Of a stretch of DNA of 64,000 nt, positions 46,067 to 54,579 are shown piece by piece. A program made the position numbers and the translations under genes. The DNA lies in assembly GCF_038433465.1 (NCBI RefSeq), contig NZ_JAESVF010000002.1:317328-381327 (forward strand). Reading direction: 5' to 3'. Numbering within the stretch: position 1 is the stretch's first letter; each line of letters opens with the position of its first letter. Source of the DNA: Galbibacter sp038433465 (GTDB lineage: Bacteria; Bacteroidota; Bacteroidia; Flavobacteriales; Flavobacteriaceae). The notes below the pieces were generated by a model. That model worked only from the letters and a program-made list of their open reading frames with translations. It was not told where the DNA came from and ran no database searches.

Positions 46067-46513
46067 ATGAACAAAGAAGACGTTGAAAAATTGCTAAATG
46101 AGAAACTGGAAGACGGAGAACATATAAGTCCGGTTTTGCCAGAAGGAATTAAAAATTATTTAATTGATATCGACGGAACCATTTGTGATGATATTCCAAA
46201 TGAAGAGCCAGAGCGTATGGCAACGGCACAAGTATACCCAGATGCGTTAAAAACTCTAAATAAGTGGTACGAAGAAGGGCACGTTATTTACTTTTTCACT
46301 TCGAGAACCGAAGAGCATAGAAAAACAACCGAAGATTGGTTGGACAGACACGGGTTTAAATACCACGGGATGGTGATGGGAAAACCTAGAGGAGGAAATT
46401 ACCATTGGATTGATAATCATTTAGTGAAAGCAACACGTTACAACGGAAAGTTTACAGATTTAGTAGAAAAAGAAGTAACGATCCAAGTTTTTGACGACGG
46501 AGCACACGACTAA
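46067..46513 (+). CDS. HAD-superfamily phosphatase-like protein
   Basis: A 148-residue soluble protein. NYLIDIDGTICDDIP is the HAD motif I (nucleophile Asp and acid/base Asp), YFFTSRTEEHR is motif II (Ser/Thr), and the Lys in VMGKPRGG with WIDNHLV (Asp) fits motifs III/IV. Some databases call relatives phosphoheptose isomerase, which the sequence does not support. It lies inside the Fe-S gene set, 48 bp after the membrane subunit; a small-molecule phosphatase or nucleotidase is possible. Confidence 0.8.
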   Translation: MNKEDVEKLLNEKLEDGEHISPVLPEGIKNYLIDIDGTICDDIPNEEPERMATAQVYPDALKTLNKWYEEGHVIYFFTSRTEEHRKTTEDWLDRHGFKYHGMVMGKPRGGNYHWIDNHLVKATRYNGKFTDLVEKEVTIQVFDDGAHD

Positions 46514-46544
46514 AATAATATTGTTATTAATTAAGGATATTTGG

Positions 46545-46622
46545 AACTAGCCTTTGTCGGTAGACAGGTAAAGTCGAGAAATAGCATTCAAGTGTATTGT
46601 TATTTCTCGGCTAAGTTCTAAA
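46545..46622. repeat. Palindromic intergenic element
   Basis: CGAGAAATA (46575-46583) pairs with TATTTCTCG (46601-46609); an outer pair GAACTAGCC/GGCTAAGTTC extends the stem with one bulge. The AAGTCGAGA part recalls similar GTCGAGA palindromes at ~27690-27727 and 57869-57890. It lies in the 152-bp gap before the CCG-domain gene. Confidence 0.5.
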
Positions 46623-46665
46623 TGAATTTTCTAAAATTGTAACAAATAAAAGGGAAACAAAAAGC

Positions 46666-47457
46666 ATGAGCGAAGCAATAAAAGTGCCTACAATGGCAGA
46701 GATGATGGCATCAGGAAAATCTCCAGAAGTTTTATTTTGGGTAGGATGTTCTGGTAGCTTTGACGATAGAGCCAAAAAAATAACCAAAGCTTTTGTAAAG
46801 TTACTTAATAAGGCAGATGTAGATTTTGCTGTGTTAGGAACCGAAGAAAGTTGCACAGGCGATCCAGCGAAAAGATCGGGGAACGAAATGTTGTTTCAAA
46901 TGCAAGCCATGACAAATATTGAAGTACTCAATGGGTACGAAGTAAAAAAAATTGTTACCGCTTGTCCGCATTGCTTTAATACCATTAAAAATGAATATCC
47001 TTCTTTGGGAGGATCTTACGAAGTTGTTCATCATACGCAATTTTTACGTTCGCTTTTAGATGAAGGAAAACTCACTATTGAAGGCGGAAAGTTTAAAGGA
47101 AAACGCATTACTTTTCACGACCCTTGTTATTTAGGACGTGCAAACAATGTATATGAAGCTCCTCGCGATTTAATCGAAAAGTTGGAAGCCGAACTTGTTG
47201 AAATGAAAAACTGCAAAAAACGCGGTTTGTGTTGTGGAGCTGGTGGAGCGCAAATGTTTAAAGAGCCAGAAAAAGGAAATAAAGACATTAATATAGAGCG
47301 TACCGAGCAAGCCATAGAAACCAAGCCAGATATTATTGCAGCAGGTTGTCCTTTTTGTAATACCATGTTAACAGATGGCGTTAAAGGAAAAGAAAAAGAA
47401 GGCGATATTGAGGTGATGGATGTTGCCGAACTTATTGCAAATGCAGAAGACTTATAA
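46666..47457 (+). CDS. CCG-domain Fe-S protein (HdrB/LutA-like)
   Basis: A 263-residue soluble protein with two Cys-rich CCG-type modules. The second is complete: HDPCYLGRANNVYEAPR, then LCCGAGGAQMF and AGCPFCNTML, which in HdrB bind a non-cubane 4Fe-4S cluster. The first is weaker: VGCSGSFDDRA, ESCTGDP instead of CCG, then ACPHCFNTI. It is the soluble partner of the membrane Fe-S protein two genes upstream. The family includes subunits of heterodisulfide, lactate and glycolate oxidoreductases; the substrate here is unknown. Confidence 0.85.
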   Translation: MSEAIKVPTMAEMMASGKSPEVLFWVGCSGSFDDRAKKITKAFVKLLNKADVDFAVLGTEESCTGDPAKRSGNEMLFQMQAMTNIEVLNGYEVKKIVTACPHCFNTIKNEYPSLGGSYEVVHHTQFLRSLLDEGKLTIEGGKFKGKRITFHDPCYLGRANNVYEAPRDLIEKLEAELVEMKNCKKRGLCCGAGGAQMFKEPEKGNKDINIERTEQAIETKPDIIAAGCPFCNTMLTDGVKGKEKEGDIEVMDVAELIANAEDL

Positions 47458-47498
47458 TGAAGGTTGATTAAAAACCTATCTTTTAAAACTGAAAAGAA

Positions 47499-47984
47499 AT
47501 GTACGTAGCTTTTAACGACTTACCAGAAACAGCAAGAGTTTGGATTTACCAAGCAAATAGAAGTTTTACAGAAGAAGAAATAGCCGAACTAAATACAAAA
47601 GTTCAAGATTTTATTGAGCAGTGGACAGCACATGGAGCAAATTTAAAAGCTTCATTTGAAGTGCGATACAAACGCTTTTTAGTAATCGCATTAGATCAAG
47701 AATTTAATACTGCTAGCGGTTGTTCTATCGATGCTTCTGTTCATTTCATTCAGCAATTAGAAAAAGAATACAATGTAGATTTGCTTGATAAAATGAATGT
47801 TTCATACCGTCAAGGCGATTTTATAGCCTACAAACCCCTTATCGATTTTAAGAAAATGGCCAAACAAAAGGCTGTTTCTCAAAACACTATAGTTTTTAAT
47901 AATTTGGTAACCAATAAAGAGGAATACCAAAATTATTGGGAAGTTCCTGCTAGAGATAGTTGGCACGCCCGTTTTATGAACTAA
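47499..47984 (+). CDS. Conserved flavobacterial protein of unknown function
   Basis: A 161-residue soluble protein (YVAFNDLPETARVWIYQANRS at the start, then FIEQWTAHGANLKASFEVRYKRFLV, and ASVHFIQQLEKEYNVDLLDK). I recall close homologues labelled ABC transporter ATPase, but there is no Walker A, signature or Walker B motif, so that name is wrong. It follows the CCG-domain gene by 41 bp and is the last member of the mlaD/Fe-S set. No function can be read from the sequence. Confidence 0.8.
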   Translation: MYVAFNDLPETARVWIYQANRSFTEEEIAELNTKVQDFIEQWTAHGANLKASFEVRYKRFLVIALDQEFNTASGCSIDASVHFIQQLEKEYNVDLLDKMNVSYRQGDFIAYKPLIDFKKMAKQKAVSQNTIVFNNLVTNKEEYQNYWEVPARDSWHARFMN

Positions 47985-48235
47985 ACCTTCTATTTCGATT
48001 TTACATAAAATTTCTTTCTAGGTGTTGTATTTTAACGGCTAGCATACGTATGTATTTATTTCTGAAGAAATTGAAATGATTTTTTTGTAAAATTCTATGG
48101 CAATTGTATAAAATATCAATTATTTTGTACGAAATACTTGTATTTAGAGTTTAAATAATCGCATAACAAATGTTTTTCGGTTTCAAAACCGATTCACAAT
48201 TACTCGTTTACCGAGAAAAACATATATAAAATTCA

Positions 48236-51160
48236 ATGGTGTTAAAGAAAAGTATTATTGCTTTAGGGGCTCTTTTAACTATTGTAAATAGTAGCGCACA
48301 ACAAACAGATCCGCTAGCTACAACCGATTTTGCGCAACAAACAAAATGGGTTGATAGCGTTTACAATTCGCTTACAGTTCAAGAAAAAATAGGACAATTG
48401 TTCATGATTCGTGCTTTTACCGATAAAGGAAATGCGCATATCGACGATGTAAAAAAACTTGTTTCCGACTATCAAGTTGGAGGAATTATATTTTCTACAG
48501 GAGGTCCAAATCGCCAAGCAAAGTTGAACAACGAATTGCAAGCTATGTCTAAAGTTAAAATGCTCATGGCGATGGATGCCGAGTGGGGACTTTCTATGCG
48601 TTTAGACTCTACTTTTGCATTTCCATACAACATGGTTTTGGGCGCTGTAAAAGACAATAATTTGGTTTTTCGTGTGGGGAAACACATCGGAGAACACACC
48701 AAACGCATGGGGATGCACATTAACTTTGCACCAGATGTAGATATAAATACAAACCCGAAAAACCCAATTATCGGGAACCGATCTTTCGGAGAAAACAGAG
48801 ATAAGGTTACCCAAAAAGCAATGGCTTTTATGCAAGGGATGCAATCGGTTGGCGTGCTCGCCAATGCGAAACATTTTCCAGGCCATGGAGATACCGAACA
48901 AGATTCTCATAAAACACTCCCAACAATTAATTTTTCTGCGGAAAGAATTGACAGCGTTGAGTTGTATCCGTACAAACAGCTTATCCCAAAAGGATTGGCA
49001 AGTGTTATGATTGCGCATTTAAGTGTGCCGAGTTTGGAAGCGCGCCCTGGTTTTCCATCATCTATTTCAGAAGGAATAGTAACAGGGTTGTTAAAAGAAA
49101 AGCTTCAGTTTAACGGACTTATTTTTACGGATGCTTTGGAGATGAAAGGCGTTGCCAATTTTGCAGATTCTGGTAATGTTGATTTATCTGCTTTTCTTGC
49201 AGGAAACGATATGTTACTAATTTCTGGAGATACTCCAGAAGGGATTAAAAAATTAGCCGAAGCCTATGAAAACGGAATTATTACTGAAGAACGTTTGGCG
49301 TATTCAGTAAAAAAAGTTTTAAAAGCAAAATATAAAGTTGGTTTACAGCATTATCAGCCAGTAAATTCGTATCATTTATATGAAGATTTAAACAGGGTTG
49401 AAGACACCATTCTTTTTGAGGAAGTTATGGAAAATGCTATTACAGTTGCCAAAAATAGCGAGCAACTTGTACCTATTCGAGATTTAGATCAGAAGAAAAT
49501 AGCGTATGTGAAATTGGGCGATGGCGACAATTCAACTTTTGTAAAAACATTACAAAAATATACAGCTGTAGATTACATCCAAGGAGATAATTTAAGTGAT
49601 ATTATTAATCGTTTAAACCCGTATAATTTGGTGATTATCGGTCATCATCGAAGTACGCAAACTCCATGGAGGTCAGCCGATTTAACCGATCAAGAAAAGG
49701 TTTGGATTTACGAAATTGCACGTCAGAAAAAAGTGATTTTAGACGCTTTTGTAAAGCCTTATGCGTTGTTAGATTTGCAAAGTATCGAGAATATAGAAGC
49801 TATTGTTGTTAGTTATTTAAACGACTCTATTTCTCAAGAAAAATCAGCAGAAATTATTTTTGGAGCTGTTGCCGCCAAAGGAAGTTTACCCGTAATGGCA
49901 AACGAAAAGTTACCAGAAAACCGAGGGTTTTTAACCAATTCGTTGTCGCGATTAGGTTATAGTGTTCCAGAACGCGTAGGGATGAACAGCGCGGCATTGA
50001 AGAAAGTCGATTCGGTTATGAAAGGAGCTATTCGATCTGGAGCAACGCCAGGCGGACAAATTTTAATTGCAAGAAAAGGGAAAGTAATTTATAGCAAAAA
50101 CTTCGGAAAGTTCGATTATGCATCAGATGCGCAACCCGTAACCGATAATAATTTATACGACCTAGCTTCGCTTACCAAAATTACCGCGACCTTACCGAAT
50201 ATTATGCAATTGGTAGAAAGAAATGAAATTACATTTAATTCTACTCTAGGAGAAATGATTCCAGAGTTACGAGGAAGCAATAAAAGCGATTTGAAATTGC
50301 TACCAGTGTTGTCTCATTACGCACGATTAAAACCTTGGATTCCGTTTTACATAGCTACTTTAGACGAAGGCACAAAAAAGCCACTCGACAAATATTACAA
50401 AGAAGCGCCAGAGAAGAAATTTGGAGTTAAAGTTGCCGATCATTTATACATCAGGAATGATATGAAAGATTCGATTATTGGGCAGATTAAAGACAGCGAA
50501 TTACTTACAAAACTTCAATATCGATACAGCGATTTGCCATTTATTCTGTTACAGCGCTATTTGGAAAATCATTATGAAAAGCCACTCGATCAAATCGTGC
50601 AAGACAACTTTTACAAATCGTTGGGGATGAATTATACTACTTTCAATCCGCTTGACAAATTTGGAAAAGCAGAAATTGTTCCAACAGAAATTGATGATTA
50701 TTTTAGGTATCAAATCATTCAAGGTTACGTACATGATATGGGTGCAGCCATGCTTGGTGGAGTTGGAGGTCATGCAGGACTTTTCAGTACTTCCAACGAT
50801 TTAGCCAAGATCATGCAGATGTATCTTCAGAAGGGATATTACGGCGGAAAGCGTTATTTCAGCACAGAAACACTAGATAAATTTAATACTTGTTATTATT
50901 GTGACGATGATAATAGGAGAGGTGTAGGGTTTGATAAACCACAGCTTAGTGGAGGCGGACCAACCTGCGGATGTGTTTCTATGGAGAGTTTTGGGCACAG
51001 TGGTTTTACAGGTACTTACGCTTGGATAGATCCAGACCAACAATTGGTGTACATCTTTTTATCGAACAGAACCTATCCGACAGCCACTAACAGAAAATTA
51101 ATTTCAGAAGGTACACGAACTGTAATTCAGGAATTTATATACGATGCTATTGAAGATTAA
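48236..51160 (+). CDS. GH3 beta-N-acetylglucosaminidase/serine beta-lactamase-type fusion
   Basis: A 974-residue exported protein. After a signal peptide (residues 1-21), a GH3 domain of the NagZ type (~40-390) has AKHFPGHGDTEQDSHKTLP with the His/Asp pair and IFTDALEMKG with the nucleophile Asp. A GH3 C-terminal-like middle part (~400-590) follows. Residues ~600-970 form a class C beta-lactamase/esterase domain: SLTK (Ser ~645), YSD in place of YxN, and HSGFTGT. The enzyme probably removes N-acetylglucosamine from wall fragments and cuts a linked peptide or ester. The fusion recurs in Bacteroidota. No close operon partner; bshA follows after 134 bp. Confidence 0.9.
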   Translation: MVLKKSIIALGALLTIVNSSAQQTDPLATTDFAQQTKWVDSVYNSLTVQEKIGQLFMIRAFTDKGNAHIDDVKKLVSDYQVGGIIFSTGGPNRQAKLNNELQAMSKVKMLMAMDAEWGLSMRLDSTFAFPYNMVLGAVKDNNLVFRVGKHIGEHTKRMGMHINFAPDVDINTNPKNPIIGNRSFGENRDKVTQKAMAFMQGMQSVGVLANAKHFPGHGDTEQDSHKTLPTINFSAERIDSVELYPYKQLIPKGLASVMIAHLSVPSLEARPGFPSSISEGIVTGLLKEKLQFNGLIFTDALEMKGVANFADSGNVDLSAFLAGNDMLLISGDTPEGIKKLAEAYENGIITEERLAYSVKKVLKAKYKVGLQHYQPVNSYHLYEDLNRVEDTILFEEVMENAITVAKNSEQLVPIRDLDQKKIAYVKLGDGDNSTFVKTLQKYTAVDYIQGDNLSDIINRLNPYNLVIIGHHRSTQTPWRSADLTDQEKVWIYEIARQKKVILDAFVKPYALLDLQSIENIEAIVVSYLNDSISQEKSAEIIFGAVAAKGSLPVMANEKLPENRGFLTNSLSRLGYSVPERVGMNSAALKKVDSVMKGAIRSGATPGGQILIARKGKVIYSKNFGKFDYASDAQPVTDNNLYDLASLTKITATLPNIMQLVERNEITFNSTLGEMIPELRGSNKSDLKLLPVLSHYARLKPWIPFYIATLDEGTKKPLDKYYKEAPEKKFGVKVADHLYIRNDMKDSIIGQIKDSELLTKLQYRYSDLPFILLQRYLENHYEKPLDQIVQDNFYKSLGMNYTTFNPLDKFGKAEIVPTEIDDYFRYQIIQGYVHDMGAAMLGGVGGHAGLFSTSNDLAKIMQMYLQKGYYGGKRYFSTETLDKFNTCYYCDDDNRRGVGFDKPQLSGGGPTCGCVSMESFGHSGFTGTYAWIDPDQQLVYIFLSNRTYPTATNRKLISEGTRTVIQEFIYDAIED

Positions 51161-51294
51161 AACGATTTTATATTTTTTCTGTAAATATTACTTTACAATT
51201 TCGACTCAGTTTTAAGGAAATTTAAAGAAAGTTGAATAATTAAAATCATAACTTAGTTTTTTAGTACCAATACAAAAATAAGTTGCCTAAAAAT

Positions 51295-52425
51295 ATGAGA
51301 ATAGGAATTGTATGTTATCCAACATTTGGGGGGAGTGGTGTTGTAGCTACCGAACTTGGAATGGCATTAGCGACTCGTGGTCATGAAATACATTTTATAA
51401 CCTATAAACAACCTGTTCGTTTGGCATTGCTTAGCGGAAAAATTCATTTCCATGAGGTGAATGTCCCTGAGTATCCACTATTTCATTACCAACCTTATGA
51501 GTTGGCACTTTCTAGCAAATTAGTAGATATGGTGAAGCTTCATAAAATTGAAGTTTTACACGTACATTATGCAATTCCGCACGCTTATGCTGCGTATATG
51601 GCCAAAAAAATGTTACAAACCGAAGGGATTGAAATTCCTATTGTAACCACGCTTCACGGTACCGATATTACTTTGGTTGGAAATCATCCTTTTTACAAGC
51701 CTGCAGTAACCTTCAGCATCAATAAATCTGATGTTGTAACTTCGGTTTCGCAGAGTTTAAAGAAAGACACCAAGCGTTTATTCGATATAAAAAAGAAAAT
51801 TCATGTAGTGCCAAACTTCATCGATGTTTCTAAATACAACAATACTTTTACCGATTGCCAGCGCGGAATGATGGCTTCAGATAATGAAAGAATTATTACG
51901 CATATTAGTAATTTCAGAAAGGTAAAACGCATCCCTGATGTAATCAATATTTTCTTCGGAATTCAGAAAGAAATTCCTTCAAAATTAGTCATGGTAGGAG
52001 AAGGACCAGAACGCGAAGGAGCGGAAGCTTTATGTGATAAATTAGGAATTGGAGAAAAAGTTATTTTCTTAGGAAATAGTAATGAGGTTGATAAAATTTT
52101 GTGTTTCTCCGACTTATTTTTATTGCCTTCGGAAACCGAGAGTTTTGGGTTGGCAGCATTAGAAGCAATGGTGAATGAAGTACCTGTAATTTCTAGTAAT
52201 GCTGGTGGAATTCCAGAAGTGAATAAAGACGGGTATAGTGGGTATTTGAGTGATGTTGGCGATGTGGAAGCCATGACAGCCAATGCAATTAAAATATTGA
52301 AAGACGAACAAACGCTAAATCAATATAAAAAACAAGCCAGAGCGCAAGCCACTTTGTTTGATATCAATAGTATAGTTCCTATTTACGAAGAAATTTACGA
52401 AAAGGCATATCATAAAATATTTTAA
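51295..52425 (+). CDS. bshA: N-acetyl-alpha-D-glucosaminyl L-malate synthase BshA
   Basis: BshA (376 residues) joins GlcNAc from UDP-GlcNAc to L-malate, the first step of bacillithiol synthesis. It is a GT4 glycosyltransferase with RIGIVCYPTFGGSGVVATELG at the N-terminus, HVHYAIPHAYAAYMAK, TTLHGTDITLVG, HISNFRKVKRIPDVI, MVGEGPERE, and SETESFGLAALEAMV with the EX7E donor-binding pair. I chose the ATG at 51295, which gives the usual RIGIVCYP start; a TTG lies four codons earlier. Bacillithiol is the main low-molecular thiol in many Bacteroidota. Confidence 0.95.
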   Translation: MRIGIVCYPTFGGSGVVATELGMALATRGHEIHFITYKQPVRLALLSGKIHFHEVNVPEYPLFHYQPYELALSSKLVDMVKLHKIEVLHVHYAIPHAYAAYMAKKMLQTEGIEIPIVTTLHGTDITLVGNHPFYKPAVTFSINKSDVVTSVSQSLKKDTKRLFDIKKKIHVVPNFIDVSKYNNTFTDCQRGMMASDNERIITHISNFRKVKRIPDVINIFFGIQKEIPSKLVMVGEGPEREGAEALCDKLGIGEKVIFLGNSNEVDKILCFSDLFLLPSETESFGLAALEAMVNEVPVISSNAGGIPEVNKDGYSGYLSDVGDVEAMTANAIKILKDEQTLNQYKKQARAQATLFDINSIVPIYEEIYEKAYHKIF

Positions 52426-52460
52426 CCCATTTTTTAGGGGAACACAACCTAAATATCTTT

Positions 52461-52468
52461 TATCTTTG
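52461..52468 (+). promoter_or_regulatory. purC promoter (-7 element)
   Basis: TATCTTTG matches TAnnTTTG exactly, 27 bp before the purC ATG. No clear TTG is seen in the -33 position. Confidence 0.65.
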
Positions 52469-52494
52469 CGCCAGCAATATTTTAAATACAACCC

Positions 52495-53445
52495 ATGAGT
52501 AATACCATCACAGCGACCAATTTTAATTTCCCAAATCAGGAAAGTGTTTACAAAGGAAAAGTAAGAGAAGTGTACAATATCAATAACGATTTGTTGGTGA
52601 TGATTGCCACAGACAGACTTTCTGCTTTTGATGTAATTATGCCAAAGGGAATTCCATTTAAAGGGCAAATTTTAAACCAAATTGCCACTAAAATGATGGA
52701 GGATACTAAAGATATTGTTCCAAACTGGTTGATTGCTACACCAGATCCAAATGTTGCTGTTGGGCATCTTTGTGAACCGTTTAAAGTTGAAATGGTAATT
52801 CGCGGTTATTTATCGGGACATGCAGCTAGAGAGTATGCTGCTGGGAAACGTACACTTTGTGGTGTTACAATGCCAGAAGGTTTACAAGAAAACGACAAGT
52901 TTCCAGAGCCAATTATAACACCTTCGACCAAAGCAGATCAAGGCGATCATGATGAGGATATTTCTCGAGAAGATATTTTGAAAAAAGGGATTGTTTCTGA
53001 AGAAGATTATATAGTTCTAGAAAAATATACCCGTGCATTATTTCAAAGAGGAACAGAGATTGCTGCTGCTCGCGGATTAATTTTAGTAGATACCAAATAT
53101 GAATTCGGAAAAACTAAAGATGGTAAAATCGTTTTAATTGACGAAATTCATACACCAGATTCTTCACGTTATTTTTATGCTGAAGGATATGAAGAGCGTC
53201 AAGAAAAAGGAGAAGCTCAAAAGCAATTATCAAAAGAGTTTGTGAGACAATGGCTTATCGGAAACGGTTTCCAAGGAAAAGAAGGTCAGCAAATTCCAGA
53301 AATGGACGATGCTTATATTACTTCGGTTTCAGAAAGATATATTGAGCTTTATGAAAATATAACAGGAGAGCAATTTGAAAAGGCAGATGTAAGTAATATT
53401 CAAGAGCGAATAGAGCAAAATGTTTTGTCTTTTTTGAATAAATAA
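52495..53445 (+). CDS. purC: Phosphoribosylaminoimidazole-succinocarboxamide synthase
   Basis: PurC (316 residues) condenses CAIR with aspartate in purine synthesis, using ATP. Motifs: VYKGKVREVYNI (ATP loop), ATDRLSAFDVIMPKGIPFKG, VIRGYLSGHAAREY, ITPSTKADQGDHDEDIS, ILVDTKYEFGK, and LIDEIHTPDSSRYF. The length is of the long Bacteroidota/eukaryotic type rather than the ~240-residue E. coli type. It has its own -7 box (52461-52468), 69 bp after bshA, and a perfect terminator follows. Confidence 0.96.
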   Translation: MSNTITATNFNFPNQESVYKGKVREVYNINNDLLVMIATDRLSAFDVIMPKGIPFKGQILNQIATKMMEDTKDIVPNWLIATPDPNVAVGHLCEPFKVEMVIRGYLSGHAAREYAAGKRTLCGVTMPEGLQENDKFPEPIITPSTKADQGDHDEDISREDILKKGIVSEEDYIVLEKYTRALFQRGTEIAAARGLILVDTKYEFGKTKDGKIVLIDEIHTPDSSRYFYAEGYEERQEKGEAQKQLSKEFVRQWLIGNGFQGKEGQQIPEMDDAYITSVSERYIELYENITGEQFEKADVSNIQERIEQNVLSFLNK

Positions 53446-53464
53446 TTTGCTAATTTATTGATAT

Positions 53465-53503
53465 AAAAAAAGCGAGATGAAAACAATCATCTCGCTTTTT
53501 TAT
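53465..53503. terminator. Bidirectional terminator
   Basis: AAAAAAGCGAGATGA and TCATCTCGCTTTTTT form a 15-bp perfect stem with a 6-bp loop, between purC and the convergent barrel gene. Confidence 0.93.
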
Positions 53504-53517
53504 GTGTGTTTTGAAGC

Positions 53518-54132
53518 TTAGAATTTGTATAAAATTCCGAATTGTGGTTGCTCAAAAATATTTTCGAACAAGTTAATGTTTAACTCAAAAGTGTTTGATG
53601 AAGCTCCGTCTTCTGGAGAAACACTGTTATACGAAAGTACATTTGCTAAAGTAAATGTAGCAGCAAAGTTTTTAGTGAAGAAGTAGTTCAACCCTAAATT
53701 AAGATCTGCAGTAATACTGTTACTAATATCTTCGATGTTACCAATTTCAGTTTTGTTTCTTCCGTAACCTAAACCAGCTTCACCATAAGCTTTTAAACGC
53801 TTCTTAGCTAATTCTAAGAAGTAATATCTAGCAAAACCACCAACTCCAAATACACTAGTTTTTGAATCTAACGTTTCTACTTTGTTGTTAGCGTAACTTA
53901 CTTCACCACCAACAGCCCATTTATTGTTTAAGAAATATCCAAACTTTGGGTTAAATCCGTAATAGTCTTGATCTCCTCCAGTACTTATTTTTATAGATCC
54001 TTCTACAAACATATCACCTTTTTCAAAAGTCATTCCTACTGCAGATTTTAACTCCGATTTTAATTGAGCCTCTTGAGCACTAGCAGTACCAAAAATAGCT
54101 AAGGCAAACATTGCTGTAATAAAATTTTTCAT
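53518..54132 (-). CDS. Outer-membrane beta-barrel protein
   Basis: A 204-residue exported barrel: signal peptide MKNFITAMFALAIFGTASAQ, then strands such as GDMFVEGSIKIS, DQDYYGFNPKFGYFLNNKWAVGGEV, FGVGGFARYYFLELAKKRLKAYGEAGLGYG, LNLGLNYFFTKNFAATFTLANV, ending in GILYKF with a terminal Phe. This is the OMP_b-brl type common in flavobacteria. Codon use resembles that of highly expressed genes (uniform TTA, GTA, AAC). Function unknown. Confidence 0.85.
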   Translation of the reverse strand: MKNFITAMFALAIFGTASAQEAQLKSELKSAVGMTFEKGDMFVEGSIKISTGGDQDYYGFNPKFGYFLNNKWAVGGEVSYANNKVETLDSKTSVFGVGGFARYYFLELAKKRLKAYGEAGLGYGRNKTEIGNIEDISNSITADLNLGLNYFFTKNFAATFTLANVLSYNSVSPEDGASSNTFELNINLFENIFEQPQFGILYKF

Positions 54133-54579
54133 TCTGATTATTTTTTAAATTTGTAGGCGCAAATATATACTTATATTCTATATAAAGAATATTTTTTCTA
54201 TAAAATTATGTTTGAAGTTGAAATTTTAATTCGCAGAATATCCTCAGACAAACAAAAGAATAATTCAGTTCATTTTTATAATTACGTAATTTTTAGGTAG
54301 TTGTTTTAGTTATTTGAATATTATAACCTTCGATTTTTATTAAATACTTAATTTTTTCGCTCAACAACTTATCTTTTTATACTAACGGCATTTATTTTAC
54401 AATTATCTGCCAATTTTTTGGAAGTTGAATTTTAAAAGTAATTATCACTTTATAAACACATAAAGGTCTTATTATTAGTTATTTGGATGTGTTTTTGAGT
54501 GTTTTTATTAAAAGTGAACGTTGTATTTCTAACGTTTTCGGTTTAGGTAATTTGTATAAAAATAAGTACATTAGTCAAC
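54133..54579. other. Divergent intergenic region (barrel gene/acs)
   Basis: A 447-bp very AT-rich gap. CAAATATA at 54160-54167 reads TATATTTG on the minus strand, a -7 box for the barrel gene with a ~22-nt leader. In the acs half I find no exact -7 element, only TAATTTG-like sequence near 54548, and no gene, repeat or long hairpin. Confidence 0.5.

Noticed and set aside
48314..49018. Overlapping antisense frames in the GH3 fusion gene
   Set aside because: The sense frame has an uninterrupted signal peptide and both catalytic domains; the antisense frames look like chance.
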